Source of the DNA: Lachnospiraceae bacterium
GTDB taxonomy: Bacteria; Bacillota; Clostridia; Lachnospirales; Lachnospiraceae
NCBI GenBank assembly: GCA_015057625.1
Contig: SVDZ01000007.1
Coordinates: 1-64,000, forward strand
Direction: 5' to 3'
DNA: 64,000 bases
Below are positions 8,154 to 16,011 of the stretch, piece by piece; the stretch's first letter is position 1, and every line of letters starts with the position of its first letter. The translations under genes and the position numbers were made by a program. The notes beneath the pieces are model-generated. The model was not told where the DNA came from and searched no databases. It worked only from the letters and a program-made list of their open reading frames with translations.

Positions 8154-8268
8154 AAAAGCCTTTATTTACACAATGTCATTAACTTAACTTAAGAAAAAGG
8201 AAATGCTCAATTCATTCTGAGCATTTCCTTTTTCTTAAGTTAATGACATTGTGTATTTATGGGCTTTT
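8154..8268. repeat. Long inverted repeat (about 50-bp arms), terminator- or MITE-like
   Basis: The arms 8154-8209 and 8218-8268 are almost perfect inverted copies around an 8-bp loop. The inner 21 bp (TTAAGAAAAAGGAAATGCTCA) are exact. An extra ACTT in the left arm and a few mismatches near AAAAGCC/GGCTTTT are the only differences. Transcribed either way it folds into a very long hairpin. It ends in T-rich DNA on both strands, so it can act as a bidirectional terminator. It could equally be a small non-autonomous element. Confidence 0.8.
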
Positions 8269-8283
8269 TGATGGATATTTTAA

Positions 8284-8308
8284 TATTCGAATTCGTTATG
8301 TCCCAGGT
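8284..8308. other. Degenerate copy of the guaA 3' end (possible attachment-site relic)
   Basis: TATTCGAATTC (8284-8294) followed by CCAGGT (8303-8308) matches, in the same orientation, TACTCGAATTC (53272-53282) and CCAGGT (53290-53295) at the 3' end of guaA. The first block agrees in 10 of 11 bases, the second in all six; the spacing differs by one base. GMP synthase 3' ends are known integration targets. The match is imperfect, so it is only a candidate boundary. Confidence 0.35.
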
Positions 8309-8311
8309 TGC

Positions 8312-8333
8312 ACTTAACTTATTTCAGTTAAGT
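8312..8333. repeat. Short perfect hairpin
   Basis: ACTTAACT and AGTTAAGT flank the 6-bp loop TATTTC. The same CTTAACTT word occurs in the longer inverted repeat at 8154-8268. It lies inside the transcript predicted from the promoter at 8424-8452. Confidence 0.6.
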
Positions 8334-8423
8334 TCAAGTTGAATATGGGGCAAATTAATATATTAATTACATTATTTATTCTGACCTACTGAATGGTTGT
8401 TGCCAAACTGTTGCCATGAGGAT

Positions 8424-8452
8424 ATTATACCCCTTGGATATATTCTTTGCAA
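8424..8452 (-). promoter_or_regulatory. Orphan near-consensus promoter
   Basis: TTGCAA (8447-8452) and a perfect TATAAT (8424-8429) are separated by 17 bp on the minus strand. Transcription would run into the hairpins at 8312-8333 and 8154-8268, giving an RNA of roughly 260 nt without a substantial open frame. A leaderless 13-codon frame (MATVWQQPFSRSE) begins at the predicted start site. It may be a small RNA or a remnant of a lost gene. Confidence 0.5.
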
Positions 8453-8453
8453 C

Positions 8454-9641
8454 CTAAACTAATGAGTATTTCTTATAATCCGGGTCATAATACCACTTAT
8501 CCTTCATCCTATAAAGAGCATCCCAATTTCGAGACTCTATATCTTCTACCTTTATACAATAAATTGGTCGATTAAGTTCTGAAAAGCAATTAAGCTCATA
8601 TTTACACCAAATTGAGTTTCTGGAATTAGGTGAATCCACAAAAATAATCGCATCTGATTGTTCCAACCTCGCTTCTATTACTTTCAGTGTGGCATTGCAC
8701 ACTAATTTTCTTTTTAAATAGTCTGCATCATTTATCCAATCGCAAAATACATTTTTAGATTTTTTATTTTCAAATAATATGAGTTCTTGCACATATCTAC
8801 TATCCATACTACTATGAGAAATAAAATAATCATATCGTTTAATTTGCTGCTCTTTTGAATTCATTATTCTGTATTCTAACTCATTTGGATTTTGTGGAAT
8901 ATCATATTTCTCATTTGGATATACATTCTTTAAATATTGTTTTCTTTTTTTATTTTTTGTATGCACCTGCATATATTTTTGCCTACGTGCTCTTGGTTGA
9001 TAATTAAAACTTTGCAAATGATAAAATGCAATCCAACGCAATTGCTTATTTAATTCTGTATCATTCACTTTAAAAAAGAAATTAATAACCTTGTCATTAT
9101 AATATTTTTTTAATTCCGCCATAATATACATTTTGTCTTTTTGAGAAGTGCTCTTTCTTTCATAAAGACCAATAAGAACATCAATATACTTCGGAGTCAT
9201 TTGTTGGGTTTTTAATTTGGCATTAGTTATTTTATTATCAATTCTCTCTATCTTGCTCTTTCTCTGATTCCATAGCTTTTCTGCATTTTTCTGTTGTCTG
9301 GCCTCATTAAAGTTGATAAAATACTGCTTTCTAAAATTTGGATTCATTATTTTTTTATATTGTGAAACAGTTATAAATATTTTTTCTGGTTTCAACATAC
9401 AATAACGCTTTTTCCCGAACCTTTTTTTCAAATATCGATCTTTGATTTCATAGTAATTATACTTATAGATCACCGACATCCACTCATGAGGATAATATTT
9501 TCTCATAAGTGAAATTATATCTTTTTCCGTATATTCTTGTGGTAATATCATTGAAATTTCTTTTAGTTGCTTATTCCACATTTCTAAAATATCTATTATT
9601 TCGTGGTCATATATATGTTTCGTAACTCCAGGCAAGTTCAT
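8454..9641 (-). CDS. TIR-domain protein with a long basic N-terminal region
   Basis: The 395 residues have a C-terminal TIR-like domain (about 268-395): YDYFISHSSMDS at its start, SDAIIFVDSPNSRNS in the middle, and IWCKYELN, where W-x3-E holds the glutamate typical of NAD-cleaving TIR domains. The first 265 residues are Lys/Arg/Tyr-rich and helical with no recognised domain; they may sense an invader signal or bind nucleic acid (inference). It lies 11 bp from the next gene upstream, so it belongs to a TIR operon with the genes up to 11464. Likely role: NAD+-related immune signalling or depletion. No ThsA-type effector is nearby. Confidence 0.75.
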   Translation of the reverse strand: MNLPGVTKHIYDHEIIDILEMWNKQLKEISMILPQEYTEKDIISLMRKYYPHEWMSVIYKYNYYEIKDRYLKKRFGKKRYCMLKPEKIFITVSQYKKIMNPNFRKQYFINFNEARQQKNAEKLWNQRKSKIERIDNKITNAKLKTQQMTPKYIDVLIGLYERKSTSQKDKMYIMAELKKYYNDKVINFFFKVNDTELNKQLRWIAFYHLQSFNYQPRARRQKYMQVHTKNKKRKQYLKNVYPNEKYDIPQNPNELEYRIMNSKEQQIKRYDYFISHSSMDSRYVQELILFENKKSKNVFCDWINDADYLKRKLVCNATLKVIEARLEQSDAIIFVDSPNSRNSIWCKYELNCFSELNRPIYCIKVEDIESRNWDALYRMKDKWYYDPDYKKYSLV

Positions 9642-9652
9642 CCCCCATTTTA

Positions 9653-10132
9653 CTATTCATCTTCTTCCAATAAACATGTTAAATCCTCTACTTTAGCCAT
9701 ATCTGCTAATAATCTACTATAACAAATAAGGTCTGCTTGTAGTTGTTTTAACTCTGTTCTGAACTGAATACATTCATTTTCATTTGAAAATTCTCCACTT
9801 AATTTCTTTTTATGCCATTTTGCTGTAAACGGTCTAATTATTTGGTTCAATACTATTACTGCGATTTTTGTAAAATTCTCTGCATTACGCCCTTTAGATT
9901 TTAATATATCCCTTGTAATCGGGAACAACTGATAAACACTATTTAATGCCGTTTCTTCATCACCGTTTGCATCATCTAATGGCTGAGTTGTAATACGAGT
10001 TATCAATTCTACATACATATCCCATGCAGCTGTTTGATCATCCTCTGTTGGTCCAAATTCAACTTCAGCAAAACCAACTTTCAATTTAATACTATTTAAT
10101 CCCCATTTTCTAAATAATTCTTTAAACGTCAT
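9653..10132 (-). CDS. Conserved small protein of the TIR cluster
   Basis: The 159 residues form an all-alpha soluble protein with a distinctive start (MTFKELFRKWGLNSIKLKVG) and an inner TAAWDMYVELITRITTQPL. I recall similar proteins beside TIR-domain genes in other bacteria, but know no assigned function. It lies between two TIR genes with short spacers (11 and 21 bp). It may be a sensor, an adaptor or an inhibitor of the TIR enzymes (inference). No catalytic motif is visible. Confidence 0.6.
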   Translation of the reverse strand: MTFKELFRKWGLNSIKLKVGFAEVEFGPTEDDQTAAWDMYVELITRITTQPLDDANGDEETALNSVYQLFPITRDILKSKGRNAENFTKIAVIVLNQIIRPFTAKWHKKKLSGEFSNENECIQFRTELKQLQADLICYSRLLADMAKVEDLTCLLEEDE

Positions 10133-10153
10133 ATTAATGCTCCTTATATATAA

Positions 10154-10636
10154 TCAAATATGCGAATTACGCTGTCTTAATGGTCTCGCTAAATTTGGCG
10201 CGTGATATCGTTTCAAGTACACTCTTTCTATAGCATCTTCCAATTCTTTTGCTGATTTGGGCATAGTAATAATTTCACTATTATCTGGATTATCTAATAT
10301 TCTTTGAGGTATATTATGTTGCTTATTCGGAATAAGGATTCCTAAAATACCATTGCGTTCATTTCCGGCAGACTTCCTTAAACTACAATAAATTTCCCAA
10401 TCAACCCACCATCTTCCTCCTGTTTCTGCACCAATCAAAACAATTGTAACAGAAGACAATCTCAATTGCGGCCTTATATAATTATTCTTTATTGTATCAT
10501 CTGACAAATAACTTAAATCTTTATTTTCCAAAGAACGATCTGAAAACACCATCTTATCATTACCAAATTTTCTTCTAAACTCATCAACCACATCTTGATC
10601 TAATCGGTGCGAATAACTTACAAATACATTTCTCAT
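10154..10636 (-). CDS. ThsB-type TIR-like protein (MTH538/DUF1863)
   Basis: The 160 residues fit the MTH538 TIR-like family. They contain MRNVFVSYSHRLDQDVV at the N-terminus, VTIVLIGAETGGRWWVDWEI with a W-x3-E glutamate, and IITMPKSAKEL near the end. In Thoeris, ThsB proteins make cyclic ADP-ribose-type signals after sensing phage. The start is placed at the second Met (10636) because AGGAGG lies 6 bp before it; the first Met at 10642 would touch the RBS. The neighbours are other TIR genes, but no ThsA (SIR2 or membrane effector) is present, so a complete Thoeris system is not shown. Confidence 0.75.
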   Translation of the reverse strand: MRNVFVSYSHRLDQDVVDEFRRKFGNDKMVFSDRSLENKDLSYLSDDTIKNNYIRPQLRLSSVTIVLIGAETGGRWWVDWEIYCSLRKSAGNERNGILGILIPNKQHNIPQRILDNPDNSEIITMPKSAKELEDAIERVYLKRYHAPNLARPLRQRNSHI

Positions 10637-10690
10637 ATGCATCCTCCTAATATAAAATATAGAATTATAATAACTATAGCCTATACAAGT

Positions 10691-11464
10691 CTATTCATCC
10701 AAAATCAATTCAGCAATCTCATCAGCTATTTCATCAACCGTATTAATAGCGGTATTACGGGCTAACTTATCAGCTAAAGATGGACTAAATTCTATCACCT
10801 CTTTTTTTGTAATATTGTGCCATATCGGAAGTATGATTTGCTCACCTGAAACAGCCTTTGTAATTATTCCATCTAGCTCATAATTTGTCCAACCTTTTTT
10901 TATAAAAGATTTTGAAATAACTACTATTCCAAATTTACTATTAGCCAAACCTTTATCAATTTTTCTTCGTAAACTATCTCCAATTTTCATCTCAAACTCG
11001 TCATACCAAACTTTGACACCTTTATCTCTCAATGCAGTTGCTAACGGGCGTACTACCTCGTCTTTATCTTCAGAAGCATGCGAAATAAAAACATCATATT
11101 CTGGTGTTGTGTCTACATCAAAATCTATACCAAGGCCTCGATTATGTATCAACGAAGGTACTGTATTTAGAGGTAATTGTCTAATTTCTGGCAACGCTTC
11201 TGGTAAAACTCTCACAGAACTTCTAACATTACCTCGCATTCCACGCAAGTCAATTGCCACATGCCAATGTCCTGAATGTGTCGTTTGGAGACGTACAGGA
11301 GATTTTTTTGCTAAGCCACCAATGTAACGATATTGTCTTCCATTTCTATAGTTGTTAAAATTTGATGAATCCATTAACTGAACATTTGCTGCATTTCCTT
11401 GTAATATAATTTCTACTATTCTTCCTTTACCAAGATTTCCTAAATCATAATGTGTAAAGTTCAT
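10691..11464 (-). CDS. DUF1883-TIR protein
   Basis: The N-terminal DUF1883 domain (about 1-95) shows FTHYDLGNLGKGRIVEI, NAANVQLMDSSNFNNYRNG and SGHWHVAIDLRG, a textbook match. A TIR domain follows (about 125-257) with YDVFISHASEDKDEVV and WTNYELDGI, again W-x3-E. DUF1883 is a beta-rich domain often joined to TIR in bacteria; its ligand is unknown. The ATG at 11464 is chosen over the GTG at 11473 because GAGGGTGA lies at a proper distance. It is the most upstream gene of the TIR group and probably leads its operon. Role inferred: sensing plus NAD+ cleavage. Confidence 0.8.
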   Translation of the reverse strand: MNFTHYDLGNLGKGRIVEIILQGNAANVQLMDSSNFNNYRNGRQYRYIGGLAKKSPVRLQTTHSGHWHVAIDLRGMRGNVRSSVRVLPEALPEIRQLPLNTVPSLIHNRGLGIDFDVDTTPEYDVFISHASEDKDEVVRPLATALRDKGVKVWYDEFEMKIGDSLRRKIDKGLANSKFGIVVISKSFIKKGWTNYELDGIITKAVSGEQIILPIWHNITKKEVIEFSPSLADKLARNTAINTVDEIADEIAELILDE

Positions 11465-11483
11465 GTTTATCACCCTCTTTCTT

Positions 11484-12161
11484 TTATCCTGTAATCATAG
11501 ATATAATTTTCTTTATTTCCTCCGACTGTATCAACACCCTCATCTTCTCACTTCCATCCTCAACCTCCGGCTTGCCACACCTAAGACTATCCGGATGTTC
11601 AGATACACAACAATCCTTATACCAACATTCTCCCATCAGTGGACCTTTAACAGACCACTTTTCGTTTTGTGTAAATTCGCCTACCAGTGATTTCATCACT
11701 CGCTCTGTTGAGTATCTTTTAAAACTAGCCAAATACTGTAAAGTCTTCTCGTCATCAATCTTTGACAAGTTGATTCTATGATCCTCAATTGCCAACAAAA
11801 CATCTTCACGAATCTTGATTTTATCTGCCTTACCGGTGTCCGTCCAAATAACCAACTTTTCAAATGCAAGAATCAGGTATTCAAAACAAATCACATCCAG
11901 AATTATAATCTTCCCTTCTGCCTTATCTGCTATTGATTTCAACATACGATACTTGTTACGAATATCCTGATTATCAACCACATAATCAAACGCAATATAA
12001 TACTTTTCGTCCTCTTTAATGTCTATCTCTGACAACGCATCCAATAAGCCCTGATTGCTTCCCTTGCTTTCGATCACAAATGCATCATCAAAGAAAAGTT
12101 GATTAACCAATTTCCAGAAGTGAAGTCCCGCACCGGTATCTTCTGTCCATATATATTTCAT
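11484..12161 (-). CDS. Partner protein of a mini P-loop ATPase, unknown family
   Basis: This soluble protein has 225 residues. Its first half (YIWTEDTGAGLHFWKLVNQ, then YYIAFDYVVDNQDIRNKYRM and GKIIILDVICFEYLIL) has alternating strands and acidic residues that faintly recall TOPRIM folds (E near residue 6, D-x4-D near 60-65); this is weak. The second half has a Cys-containing stretch (GECWYKDCCVSEHPDSLRC) that could bind metal. It lies 1 bp after the ATPase gene and shares its operon. I regard the two as one functional unit: ATPase sensor plus effector (inference). Confidence 0.5.
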   Translation of the reverse strand: MKYIWTEDTGAGLHFWKLVNQLFFDDAFVIESKGSNQGLLDALSEIDIKEDEKYYIAFDYVVDNQDIRNKYRMLKSIADKAEGKIIILDVICFEYLILAFEKLVIWTDTGKADKIKIREDVLLAIEDHRINLSKIDDEKTLQYLASFKRYSTERVMKSLVGEFTQNEKWSVKGPLMGECWYKDCCVSEHPDSLRCGKPEVEDGSEKMRVLIQSEEIKKIISMITG

Positions 12162-12162
12162 A

Positions 12163-12564
12163 TCACGACTCCTCTTCCAGTGTTATCCTGTTATCTTCAA
12201 GTTTCAACACTTTAAAGCTCTTATCCGATACATTGAGTCCATCACAATTTCTCAAAAAAAGCATATATTGATTTGAAAATTCAAAATTAATGAATCTTCT
12301 GATTTCATCATTAATCAAAATATCCGCATTATCAATCACGATAAAATTGTCCCTACACTGTTTAACTGCCTCTAAAAGATTATCTGATTTGTAATTAAAA
12401 AGTTTAATTGCTTTATATTGGTCGGTAAGTCTTAAATCTTCTAATATTTCATACAGAACTGTTTTACCTGTGCCACTATCTCCACCAACGAGAGTTATTC
12501 TATCATCAAAAATTAAGTCGTATGAAAATGGATCTGCTTTAAATGTAATATTCTTATAGATCAT
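12163..12564 (-). CDS. Mini P-loop ATPase
   Basis: Only 133 residues. They include a Walker A GGDSGTGKTVL (about 27-37) preceded by strand DDRITLV, and a Walker B-like NFIVIDNADIL (about 73-83). No HTH, lid or coiled coil is present, so it is far shorter than normal AAA or ABC-type ATPases. I recall similar mini-ATPases from clostridial genomes next to DUF4869-type genes. It overlaps the upstream gene by 11 bp and abuts the downstream one, so translation is coupled. It probably powers or gates the 225-residue partner; function unknown. Confidence 0.6.
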   Translation of the reverse strand: MIYKNITFKADPFSYDLIFDDRITLVGGDSGTGKTVLYEILEDLRLTDQYKAIKLFNYKSDNLLEAVKQCRDNFIVIDNADILINDEIRRFINFEFSNQYMLFLRNCDGLNVSDKSFKVLKLEDNRITLEEES

Positions 12565-13006
12565 CTACTTCTCTCCTTTCATACTCTTTACTCCACCAGG
12601 CATTGTATCCTGAATTACCGGTTACTATATCTGTATCATTAAATCTGATTTCTACATCATCCGGAATCTCTGCAAGTGTAGGGCGTGACATATATATCTT
12701 TATATTATCCATCTCAAATATAACTTTTAATACATTGGGGCCACATTCCTCTACGCACACCACCTTATCAGGATGTTTTACAATATTGAGTAATGTCTTG
12801 CATCCGGATGACAAATTACGAATTGTACCTAATCCATATTTTGTTTCAATATGCTTATCTGGAGTAAGCTTTGCCTCATCCACCTGTTGGATTAAATCAA
12901 TTTCATTTTGAGACATTTTTTCATTCCCTGTATTTAAATTAAAATACAAATCATTTTGAAGAATCCAATCCTTTGAGTCTCTTTTTTCTGTGTATATATC
13001 TATCAT
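12554..13006 (-). CDS. DUF4869-like protein
   Basis: The 150 residues carry the pattern GTIRNLSSGCKTLLNIVKHP followed by a region ending in KIYMSRPTLAEIPD. This resembles DUF4869 proteins ('LSGG-KTL--..DP-K'). Length fits the family. AGGAG lies 8 bp before the ATG, which overlaps the stop of the AbiEii fragment (ATGA), so the genes are translationally coupled. Function unknown; the family often accompanies small ATPase genes of this kind. Confidence 0.5.
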   Translation of the reverse strand: MIDIYTEKRDSKDWILQNDLYFNLNTGNEKMSQNEIDLIQQVDEAKLTPDKHIETKYGLGTIRNLSSGCKTLLNIVKHPDKVVCVEECGPNVLKVIFEMDNIKIYMSRPTLAEIPDDVEIRFNDTDIVTGNSGYNAWWSKEYERREVDDL

Positions 13007-13275
13007 TCGATGTAACTCCTTTCCGTTGTCAGCATATCTTCTTTTGTGTCATTAGGTGTATAATCTAAATCTATATCCACGGATAACCTTGGAAGATTAA
13101 ATACCGTCATATTAATTGCAGTTCCACCTTTTAGCAAAAGATGTTCCTGCAGGAAATCATCCTGATTAATAAACTCTAATATTTCTTTTAATCTAACAAC
13201 TTTTTCAAAAGTATCTCGATTAAATCCATATTTTTTTGCCTGACTATCCAGTATTTTTTTATCATATAATGGCAT
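13003..13275 (-). pseudogene. AbiEii-type nucleotidyltransferase toxin, truncated to 90 residues
   Basis: The sequence has the AbiEii N-terminus: FEKVVRLKEILEFINQDDFL, then LLLKGGTAINMTVFNLPRLS and VDIDLDY with the GG-x-D-x-D core of the DNA polymerase-beta-like fold. Full AbiEii proteins have about 270-300 residues, so the C-terminal two thirds are missing and the protein is probably inactive as a toxin. It overlaps the upstream AbiEi gene by 14 bp and its stop overlaps the next start. The clean coupling shows that the truncation joint was captured neatly, or that the short form is retained for a purpose. Confidence 0.75.
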
Positions 13276-14053
13276 CTGCTGTTCCTCCGTTTTTCATTTG
13301 AAGCTTTTTAGGAACTATTATTTTCCATTCCGAACTATATATATTAGTTCCATTATTCTTTGTTAAATAACGTTTACTTTTCCCTATATTTTTTTTGCAT
13401 TCTTCAAAAAAAGCCTCTGATATCTTCATTTGCTCATTGTACATAGACAAAAAAAATCCTGTTTTCTGATATAAGAATTGATTACCATACTCTTTTAAAT
13501 AATTAAGAAGTTTCTTTTCATTTAATTTTCCAATATCTTCAATATTTGCAATAACCTCTTCCAATCCTGAAATTTTACCTAAATCCTTTATACAATCGAG
13601 AACTGTACGTTCTTTATCCGTTACACTTATTCCTCCAGAGTATTTTATAGCTTTAACACCTATATCAATTGATGGCTTAACATAATGATATCTATAACCA
13701 TCAAATTCAAACTCCTCAAATTTAGATTTAGAAGATACGTAAACATCATTAAAAACTTGATCCGTAATGCCATAATATTCCATAGCTGTATGATGAGAAA
13801 CATATGCGGTATCATTAATCGCACATGCAATCTGGAAACGATTTGCATTCATTCCACCATTCTCACCTACAACACATGTATACAGATTATTTCTTATTTT
13901 TTTTACTTTTCCCAATTGAATAAGCCTGTATACAGATGTGCGAGCACTACTAATATTATCATAGTATTTATTCACATCTTCCATCCTAAAAATAGGCTTA
14001 TTTAATAACTTAAAATAGATATCCAAGTTTATTTTCTCCTTGTTACTTTTCAT
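13262..14053 (-). CDS. AbiEi-family antitoxin
   Basis: This is the antitoxin of type IV toxin-antitoxin systems. An N-terminal winged helix (about 12-50, NKPIFRMEDVNKYYDNISSA, then RTSVYRLIQLGKVKKI) is followed by the larger C-terminal region with AYVSHHTAMEYYGI and GGISVTDKERTVLDC, both characteristic of the family. The ATG at 14053 is preferred to the TTG at 14074, which lies in the promoter. Known AbiEi proteins repress their own operon by binding inverted repeats; a fitting repeat lies at 14090-14102. Its toxin is truncated downstream, so it may persist as the regulator of the whole five-gene operon. Confidence 0.8.
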   Translation of the reverse strand: MKSNKEKINLDIYFKLLNKPIFRMEDVNKYYDNISSARTSVYRLIQLGKVKKIRNNLYTCVVGENGGMNANRFQIACAINDTAYVSHHTAMEYYGITDQVFNDVYVSSKSKFEEFEFDGYRYHYVKPSIDIGVKAIKYSGGISVTDKERTVLDCIKDLGKISGLEEVIANIEDIGKLNEKKLLNYLKEYGNQFLYQKTGFFLSMYNEQMKISEAFFEECKKNIGKSKRYLTKNNGTNIYSSEWKIIVPKKLQMKNGGTADAII

Positions 14054-14073
14054 ATTTGAGTTATTTCCTCTCA

Positions 14074-14102
14074 ATTATAAACCTATTATTTGATAATATC
14101 AA
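14074..14102 (-). promoter_or_regulatory. Promoter and operator of the AbiE-headed operon
   Basis: TTGATA (-35, 14097-14102) and TATAAT (-10, 14074-14079) are spaced 17 bp on the minus strand. The -35 lies inside TTGATAATATCAA (14090-14102), a perfect inverted repeat with a 1-bp centre, a plausible AbiEi binding site. Confidence 0.7.
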
Positions 14103-14111
14103 TACTTCTGC

Positions 14112-14198
14112 TTACCACTTTTGACAAATATAATTTGTGCTTTTCCCTAATCCATTGGGTCCCGCCAGTACTAAAACCATCGGCTTTCTATTCTGCAT
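14112..14198 (-). pseudogene. Zeta-toxin remnant (first 28 codons, P-loop only)
   Basis: A 28-codon frame begins inside the end of the upstream gene and encodes MQNRKPMVLVLAGPNGLGKS then TNYICQKW and a stop. The beginning is that of zeta toxins, UDP-GlcNAc kinases, with an intact G-x4-GKS Walker A. The usual GPNGSGKS reads GPNGLGKS here. All other parts are lost, so it cannot be active. Confidence 0.75.
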
Positions 14199-14418
14199 AC
14201 TTTCTCTCTCCATTTGCATATTCTATATATGCTGCTTTTCTTTCATTATCGTATCCCGCTATCGGTTTTTTACAAACCCTTGCTTTTTCAATTGCAGCTT
14301 TTACAGCTTCTACTGCACGAGTATCCATTTCTGCATCAGATTCAGTTAAATCAATATCTTTTTCCGATTCTTCAACTACCTTTATTGTTTTACCACTCTT
14401 TGTAACTACTGTAGTCAT
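14188..14418 (-). CDS. Small zeta-associated antitoxin-like protein
   Basis: This acidic protein has 76 residues: strand TTVVTKSGKTIKVVEES, then an acidic stretch DIDLTESDAEMDTRAVEAVK, then KKPIAGYDNERKAAYIEYAN at the end. It directly precedes and overlaps a zeta-toxin start, the place of the antitoxin gene in zeta operons of Clostridia. AAGGTGG lies at a good distance from the ATG. With the toxin lost, it is an orphan antitoxin. Assignment rests mainly on position. Confidence 0.55.
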   Translation of the reverse strand: MTTVVTKSGKTIKVVEESEKDIDLTESDAEMDTRAVEAVKAAIEKARVCKKPIAGYDNERKAAYIEYANGERKYAE

Positions 14419-14472
14419 TTAATCGCCACCTTTCATTACTATTATATTATCATTCATTCTCTTGCTTATACA

Positions 14473-15975
14473 CTAAAATACCTTTTTTATTATATTAGAT
14501 ACATTATTCTTTCCAGATCTGCTATCTCCCGGTGTTGCACCATGAACTATAAGATATCTGTCATCTCCATAATACTTAGTCTTGTAATGATTTCTATCAT
14601 GTTCAACTACAAAGCCAATATCCTCTAATCCTTTTTTCACTCGTGAAGTCATTCCGTCATAATTCTTCAGTAATACCTTCACCTCTTCGGATCGTTTCTC
14701 GCTTATTGCTAAATAATCATTTGAATCTATAATATCTTTTATTACATCAAACCTTCTTGTTTGCGCTTCAAGCTTCTTTGAAAATTCCTTTAATGAAGAT
14801 AAAATCAAGTCCTTTATTTCGCCAGGATAAAACTCATCTTCATCTCCCATAAATAGAATTGGCTCTTTCGTATTTTCAGATAGTTTTATTTTTAATCCTG
14901 TATTTTCCCATTCAAGTTTTTCCAAATCTTGCGACAACTTTTCAATCTGTTTTTGGTAATTTGCTATTTCTTCATCTACGCCTTCAAGCAAAGCATCTAC
15001 TTCAGCTTTTGCCTCTTCTAAGGCAGTTTTTTTCATTGTTTCTTCTTTTTGAGATAAATTATCCTTTAACTCTAACAATTCATATAGTGTACGTTTTCTC
15101 TCGTCTTCAGATATTCTATTTTCTTTTTCTTTATTGCTTAACTTCTCAGTTAACAACGCATTCTTCACACCTTGCCATGTATAAAGTGAATCTATTCTTT
15201 GAGCATTACTATACTGAACTATTAATTCAACTATTTTACGTATGAGTACATCATCACTTCCTGTGTAAGTTCTATACAAAAATCTACTATGATTTATAGA
15301 ATCATTTGGGAAATAAATTCCTACCGCTCCATTATACTCATTTTGATCATTTGTCTTTTCTCTAATAAGCTGATTCAAAGCAACATCCGATTGAACAAAT
15401 ACATGTGCCACACCCTTTAATTTACTTGCGAGTAGTCCTACATCTAAGGGAAGTTCGTTTTTAAATGTTTTGGAGATATATACAATTGGAAGTTTATAAT
15501 AGACTTCCTTATTAATCATGCTTATTAGCATATCCATATTATCATCGCTAATTTCCAAAGGTTTATTCGTAATATTTAGCTTTTTATCCTTTCTCAAATA
15601 ACCGGACTCAATTAACATCGTAATGAAATGTGGCGTCGAGAATTTCGCGTTAATTTTTAATGAATCTTCTTTAAAGCTTCTGTCTAATCTTATTGCCATC
15701 TTCATTTCATCAAAATTCATAATAAAATCAGTATCCCACTTTGTTCCGTCTTCTTCAGTTTTTTCGTGTCTAACAGCAATTATATTTTTATATTCGAAGA
15801 TTTCTATCCACAAATATGCATCTCCAAATTTGATATTGTGTTCCCCATTCCAATTAATGTCTTTAACTATATTACTCTCATGAGGACTCCCTTGATTCCA
15901 TTTGATTACTAACTCTATAAAATCGTCCTTACTCATGGATCCATTAATCGATAATAATGTAGAAAATAACAGCAT
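14473..15975 (-). CDS. Coiled-coil protein with HicA-like C-terminus, first gene pair of an undescribed module
   Basis: The 500-residue soluble protein has an N-terminal mixed region (about 1-130, MLLFSTLLSINGSMSKDDFI), a central region (about 150-270) and a long coiled coil (about 290-375, EEIANYQKQIEKLSQDLEKL). The C-terminal 65 residues (VKKGLEDIGFVVEHDRNHYK, then HGATPGDSRSGKNNVSNIIK) resemble the small dsRNA-binding-like HicA fold. It is the last of four minus-strand genes (15975 down from 19934). I know no assigned function. The layout suggests a sensor or nucleic-acid-binding component of a defence set (inference). Confidence 0.5.
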   Translation of the reverse strand: MLLFSTLLSINGSMSKDDFIELVIKWNQGSPHESNIVKDINWNGEHNIKFGDAYLWIEIFEYKNIIAVRHEKTEEDGTKWDTDFIMNFDEMKMAIRLDRSFKEDSLKINAKFSTPHFITMLIESGYLRKDKKLNITNKPLEISDDNMDMLISMINKEVYYKLPIVYISKTFKNELPLDVGLLASKLKGVAHVFVQSDVALNQLIREKTNDQNEYNGAVGIYFPNDSINHSRFLYRTYTGSDDVLIRKIVELIVQYSNAQRIDSLYTWQGVKNALLTEKLSNKEKENRISEDERKRTLYELLELKDNLSQKEETMKKTALEEAKAEVDALLEGVDEEIANYQKQIEKLSQDLEKLEWENTGLKIKLSENTKEPILFMGDEDEFYPGEIKDLILSSLKEFSKKLEAQTRRFDVIKDIIDSNDYLAISEKRSEEVKVLLKNYDGMTSRVKKGLEDIGFVVEHDRNHYKTKYYGDDRYLIVHGATPGDSRSGKNNVSNIIKKVF

Positions 15976-16011
15976 AGTTTCACCAGCCTTTCTTATGTAT
16001 GTCCAAACTTA

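Noticed and set aside
8154..8268. CRISPR-like repeat
   Set aside because: There is a single inverted repeat, with no spaced direct repeats and no cas genes.
8454..11464. Complete Thoeris system
   Set aside because: A ThsB-like protein is present but no ThsA (SIR2-SLOG or membrane type) is visible.
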